Assembly (NCBI GenBank): GCA_027943245.1
Contig: JANDJZ010000144.1
Span: forward strand, 1 to 64,000
Direction of reading: 5' to 3'
From: Acanthamoeba sp. SK_2022b
Taxonomy: Eukaryota > Discosea > Longamoebia > Acanthamoebidae
DNA: 64,000 nucleotides
The notes beneath the pieces are model-generated. The model made no database searches and had not been told where the DNA came from. It saw only the letters and a list, made by a program, of their open reading frames with translations. Positions 61,194 through 64,000 of this stretch are shown here, piece by piece. Both the position numbers and the translations under genes were made by a program. Within the stretch, counting starts at the first letter, position 1; each line of letters starts with the position of its first letter.

Positions 61194-62116
61194 TTACTTG
61201 TCCTTCTTGGTCTCGTCATGCCTGTGCGTGTCTTCGGGGACGGTACTGGTGTCGGCGGCGACAGCGTCGGCGGCTTCCTTGGCCTGGGCAAGAGCCTTGA
61301 GCCGCGCGATCTCATCCACGAACGCCTCCTCGAGCGCCACCACCGGTGCACCACTCTTAGGCGCCCTCGTCACCAGCTGGCCCACGTCGGACTGCACCGA
61401 GAGAATGACCTGGTCGCAGTAGCTGATCAGCGCCACGCCCACCCCGCCATCTCCCGACTGTGGCACGAAGCCCTACACGCCGGCCGCCATCACCGCAACC
61501 ATGGCAACAACGTGGGCACGGCGCATAATGAGCCAAGTGGACACGGTGCATAGTGAGCCAAGAGCCAGAAACCGAGAGAGAGAGAGAGAGAGAGGGAGAA
61601 TGGGAGCGAACGGTGTAGGAGGTGATCTTCTGGCCGGCCATGACGAGGGGCACCTTGGGCCCAGGCACGTTGGTCATCACGCAGTGACACTTGGCGAGCC
61701 ACCTGTCGCGAGCATTGGAGTGATGAGCACGCATTGTTGCTGGCGTGTGTCGTGTTTGTGGGGCGAGGGCGTACTGGTTGAAGTGGCGGAGCACCATGGG
61801 ATTGTTCAGCAGGCCAGGAATGGCGCCCAGCATCTGAATAAGACAAAAAAACGTAAGAGTTTATTTTAATCAATAATTTTTAAATAAATAACTAAAAATT
61901 AATTGATTAAGAAATAACTAAAAAATAATATAGAGGTTTACCCTGGTGTTGACGTATTGGATGGGGGCAACGGGGATGGTCTTGAGCCTGTTCATGCGGT
62001 CGTGCACGACCTGCAGCCGCTTCAGCGGGTCTTCCTCGGACACGGGGAAGTAGAGCCACACCGTGCACACCTTGTTGCCCATCTCCCAGTCATCGAGACT
62101 GCGCATGCTCACTGTG

Positions 62117-62167
<51 letters not shown>

Positions 62168-63039
62168 AGCACGAGGGAGTGAGTGCGTGGCGCGATGTGT
62201 GGACACAAGAGAGGTGTATGGCTAGCTACCAGGGATGGCGGTGAGGATATCCTTCTCGAGCAACTGGTCGGTCTCGAGCAAGTACGATCTGCAGCGCGGT
62301 GGCACGCACGTGAATATGCAGGAATGCATGGTATGTTTGCACATGGGCCGGGGCTACGGTCGCGTACCGAAAGGCAGCGGTAAGGGCGGACACGAGCACG
62401 TCGTTGACCGTCACGCCAAACGCGTTCTTGATCAGCTTCACATCATTCAGGTCCACGGGCTTGGACCACGTCACTATCCGAGAAATTGAAGCATCAATAA
62501 ATTATAAATAGATAACAAAAGAAGAATATTGAAATATAAAGTCGCCACAGCGTGCCACGCGCACGTTACCGGCTTTCTCAGTGGTGAGCTTGCCCTTCAT
62601 CGATTTCTTGCAGTGTAGAGCCACGCCGATCAACTGGAAGTAGACGTAGATCGCGCCCATGAGCAGCATCACCAGCTTGATCATCGTCCGCACCAGCGCC
62701 TCCACCACCGACCTCGCGCTCCTCATCCTGTGACCGGTGGCTGTGTGGCGCGTGTCGACAAATAATTGTCAGGCCAGACCTCGGGTGGCGATGATCGCCG
62801 CTGAGGGGCCTACGTACGCCCGTCTGCTTTCCGCCGGGCCTCGAGCGCACGGAGCTGCTTCTCGGCCTGGCCGTACTGCATCTGCCGCAGGTCGGTCCCC
62901 TCGCTCGACGCCATGGTGAGCAGCGCCCGAATGCTGCCCTGCCCGTCGGCGATGCAGTGCTGAGTGTACGTGTGCGTGTGCAAGTGTGAGCGATCCGTTG
63001 GCGATTAGCGAATGTGGCTCGCCACGTCAGCAACATGGC

Positions 63040-63102
<63 letters not shown>

Positions 63103-63828
63103 TGGGTCTTGATGAAAAGCACGGAGGATCCATCAGCGAAGCCCCTGATGTCGTACGCCATCCACAGCGGCTTCGAGCGGTCGAGCGGCTGGCTCAGCAG
63201 ATCGCCCAGCACCTGCTTGAGCCGCGCCTCGTCACCTTCAGCGGGCGTGAGCTTCTCCTCGTCGCTGACGCTCGCCTGCTGTCCATCGGCATGCTGTCGA
63301 CGCAAATTCATGCCTCAGCCAAAGGCCACGGGGCGCGTGTGTGGGTGGGTGGCCCACTGGGCAAGTGGCTCGTACGAGCGACAGGGCGACGATGTGGTCG
63401 GCGACGTCCATTGCGGGCACGTCCTCCCAGTAGCCGAACCCGCCGTAAAGGGACCGAACCTGCACCGCGTGGACATGCACAAGCACACGGCCGATGAGGA
63501 TGGCCAAGGCTTGGCGGAGGGGAAAGAAGTAGAGGGGAGGTTATTGGCAGTACGCGCTGCTTGAAGCGGGGGAAGGTGTCGACGAGCCGCTGGAACATGG
63601 CGCGCACGTCGTCGGCGTTGGGCGGCGTGGCGAAGCGCCAGCAGCCGGCAATGGCCATCAGGTGCTCCGGCTGCTCTGCCAGCAGGAACACATTGTCCAG
63701 TCCTGTTCCAAAGGACATATAACTCATAAATCAAATCGCAACTTGAATAATCAACCAGCGCATATTCATAACAAACCTGAGATGCGCCGGCTGAAGACGT
63801 TACGGACGGAGTCGAATACGTGGTGCAT
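61194..63828 (-). CDS. WS/DGAT-type acyltransferase, copy 2
   Basis: Tandem paralogue of copy 1, same strand, with the gene start (ATG at 63828, MHHVFDSVRN) facing the right edge. Same motifs: HHxxxDG across an intron (about 63110 and 62955), FGVTVNDVLVSALTAAFR, LYFPVSEEDPLKRL and NVPGPKVPLVMAGQKI. It differs at the C-terminus, where copy 1 ends AKVASFGARNPAD-TKKDK and copy 2 has AADAVAADTSTVPEDTHRH before the same TKKDK. The membrane segment reads YVYFQLIG where copy 1 has YVYAQMIG. Both frames look intact, so both may be active. The intergenic gap between the copies is only about 190 bp. Confidence 0.88.
62119..62162. repeat. (CA)n microsatellite, acyltransferase copy 2
   Basis: Pure CA at the position where copy 1 (59275-59312) has four CACACAGCA-type units. 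Each copy also has a TG tract beside the HHxxxDG intron (60206-60261 and 63041-63098). Confidence 0.95.
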
Positions 63829-64000
63829 GGATGGTGAGGTGCAGAACACTTTGCAACCACTTGCTGTCTGTGCCTCTAAACACAAACAGTCCATTGGCTT
63901 GGAGGTTAATCAAAAAGATCCTGTAGGACAGTTGAAATCGTTGAATTTTCTCGCTCCCGGACCAACCGTATCTTTTCCCCATTTTTACGTAGGGACGGGG

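Larger units (their letters stand above)
58412..63970 (-). repeat. tandem duplication of a 2.7-2.8-kb acyltransferase unit
   Basis: The two units (about 58412-61140 and 61194-63990) match in exons, introns and the 5' flank; both upstream flanks end with CTCCCGGACCAACCGTATCT. They differ by scattered substitutions, a variable C-terminus and changed microsatellites. Confidence 0.93.

Overview
The window is nuclear DNA of a GC-rich, intron-dense protist, most likely Acanthamoeba (Amoebozoa) or a close relative. The basis is a 5S rRNA gene, coding exons far richer in GC than the introns (which carry AT-rich or (CA/TG)n filler), short introns, and a gene set typical of a free-living amoeba: cellulose-binding and expansin-fold secreted proteins, a ROCO kinase, an OCRL-type phosphatase and wax-ester-synthase-like acyltransferases. 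Exon models below were built by hand from splice phase and family motifs. Boundaries are predictions.

Left third (1-16,900). A GATA zinc-finger protein with a huge Gln/Ser-rich N-terminus (1218-4046, +) is followed by a type II membrane protein (4424-5690, +), a foldback repeat, and an ADP/ATP-carrier-like mitochondrial carrier (6362-7411, +). A HAD hydrolase (7543-8733, -) and an SHPRH-type SNF2/PHD/RING ATPase of 22 predicted exons (8898-16856, +) diverge from a 164-bp spacer.

Middle left (16,900-28,400). A secreted protein with two CBM49-like modules resembles the Acanthamoeba cyst-wall 'Luke' lectins (17570-18459, +). Next come a Nop domain fragment cut off at both ends (18594-18962, -), a 12-exon leucine-rich-repeat protein (19634-22316, +), a double-psi beta-barrel secreted protein (22531-23034, +), the 5S rRNA (23352-23470, +), an unidentified gene with a possible frame break (about 23616-24810, -), an unresolved stretch, and a rhomboid protease (25875-28020, -).

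Middle right (28,400-46,980), all on the minus strand. One very large gene encodes PH, GRAM, a myotubularin domain without its catalytic Cys and Arg, leucine-rich repeats, Roc, COR and a protein kinase (28400-38170). It contains an exonic 25-bp tandem duplication that breaks the frame. Upstream lie an OCRL/INPP5B-like 5-phosphatase with ASH and RhoGAP-like domains (38626-44180) and a LIM/coiled-coil protein (44389-45801).

Right end (46,980-64,000). Cobalamin-independent methionine synthase (46979-50178, +); a duplicated 3' flank with a long hairpin; a large type I membrane protein with a repeated W-x-Q-x-G motif (50595-54253, +); an MRH-like secreted protein (54429-55203, +); a second double-psi barrel protein (55364-55858, +); a class I/II aminotransferase (56029-58126, +); and two tandem copies of a WS/DGAT acyltransferase gene (58412-61000 and 61194-63828, -).

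Recurrent features are long intronic (CA)n/(TG)n tracts in both orientations, GTAC-type donors, and several introns that make sense only with a GC donor.
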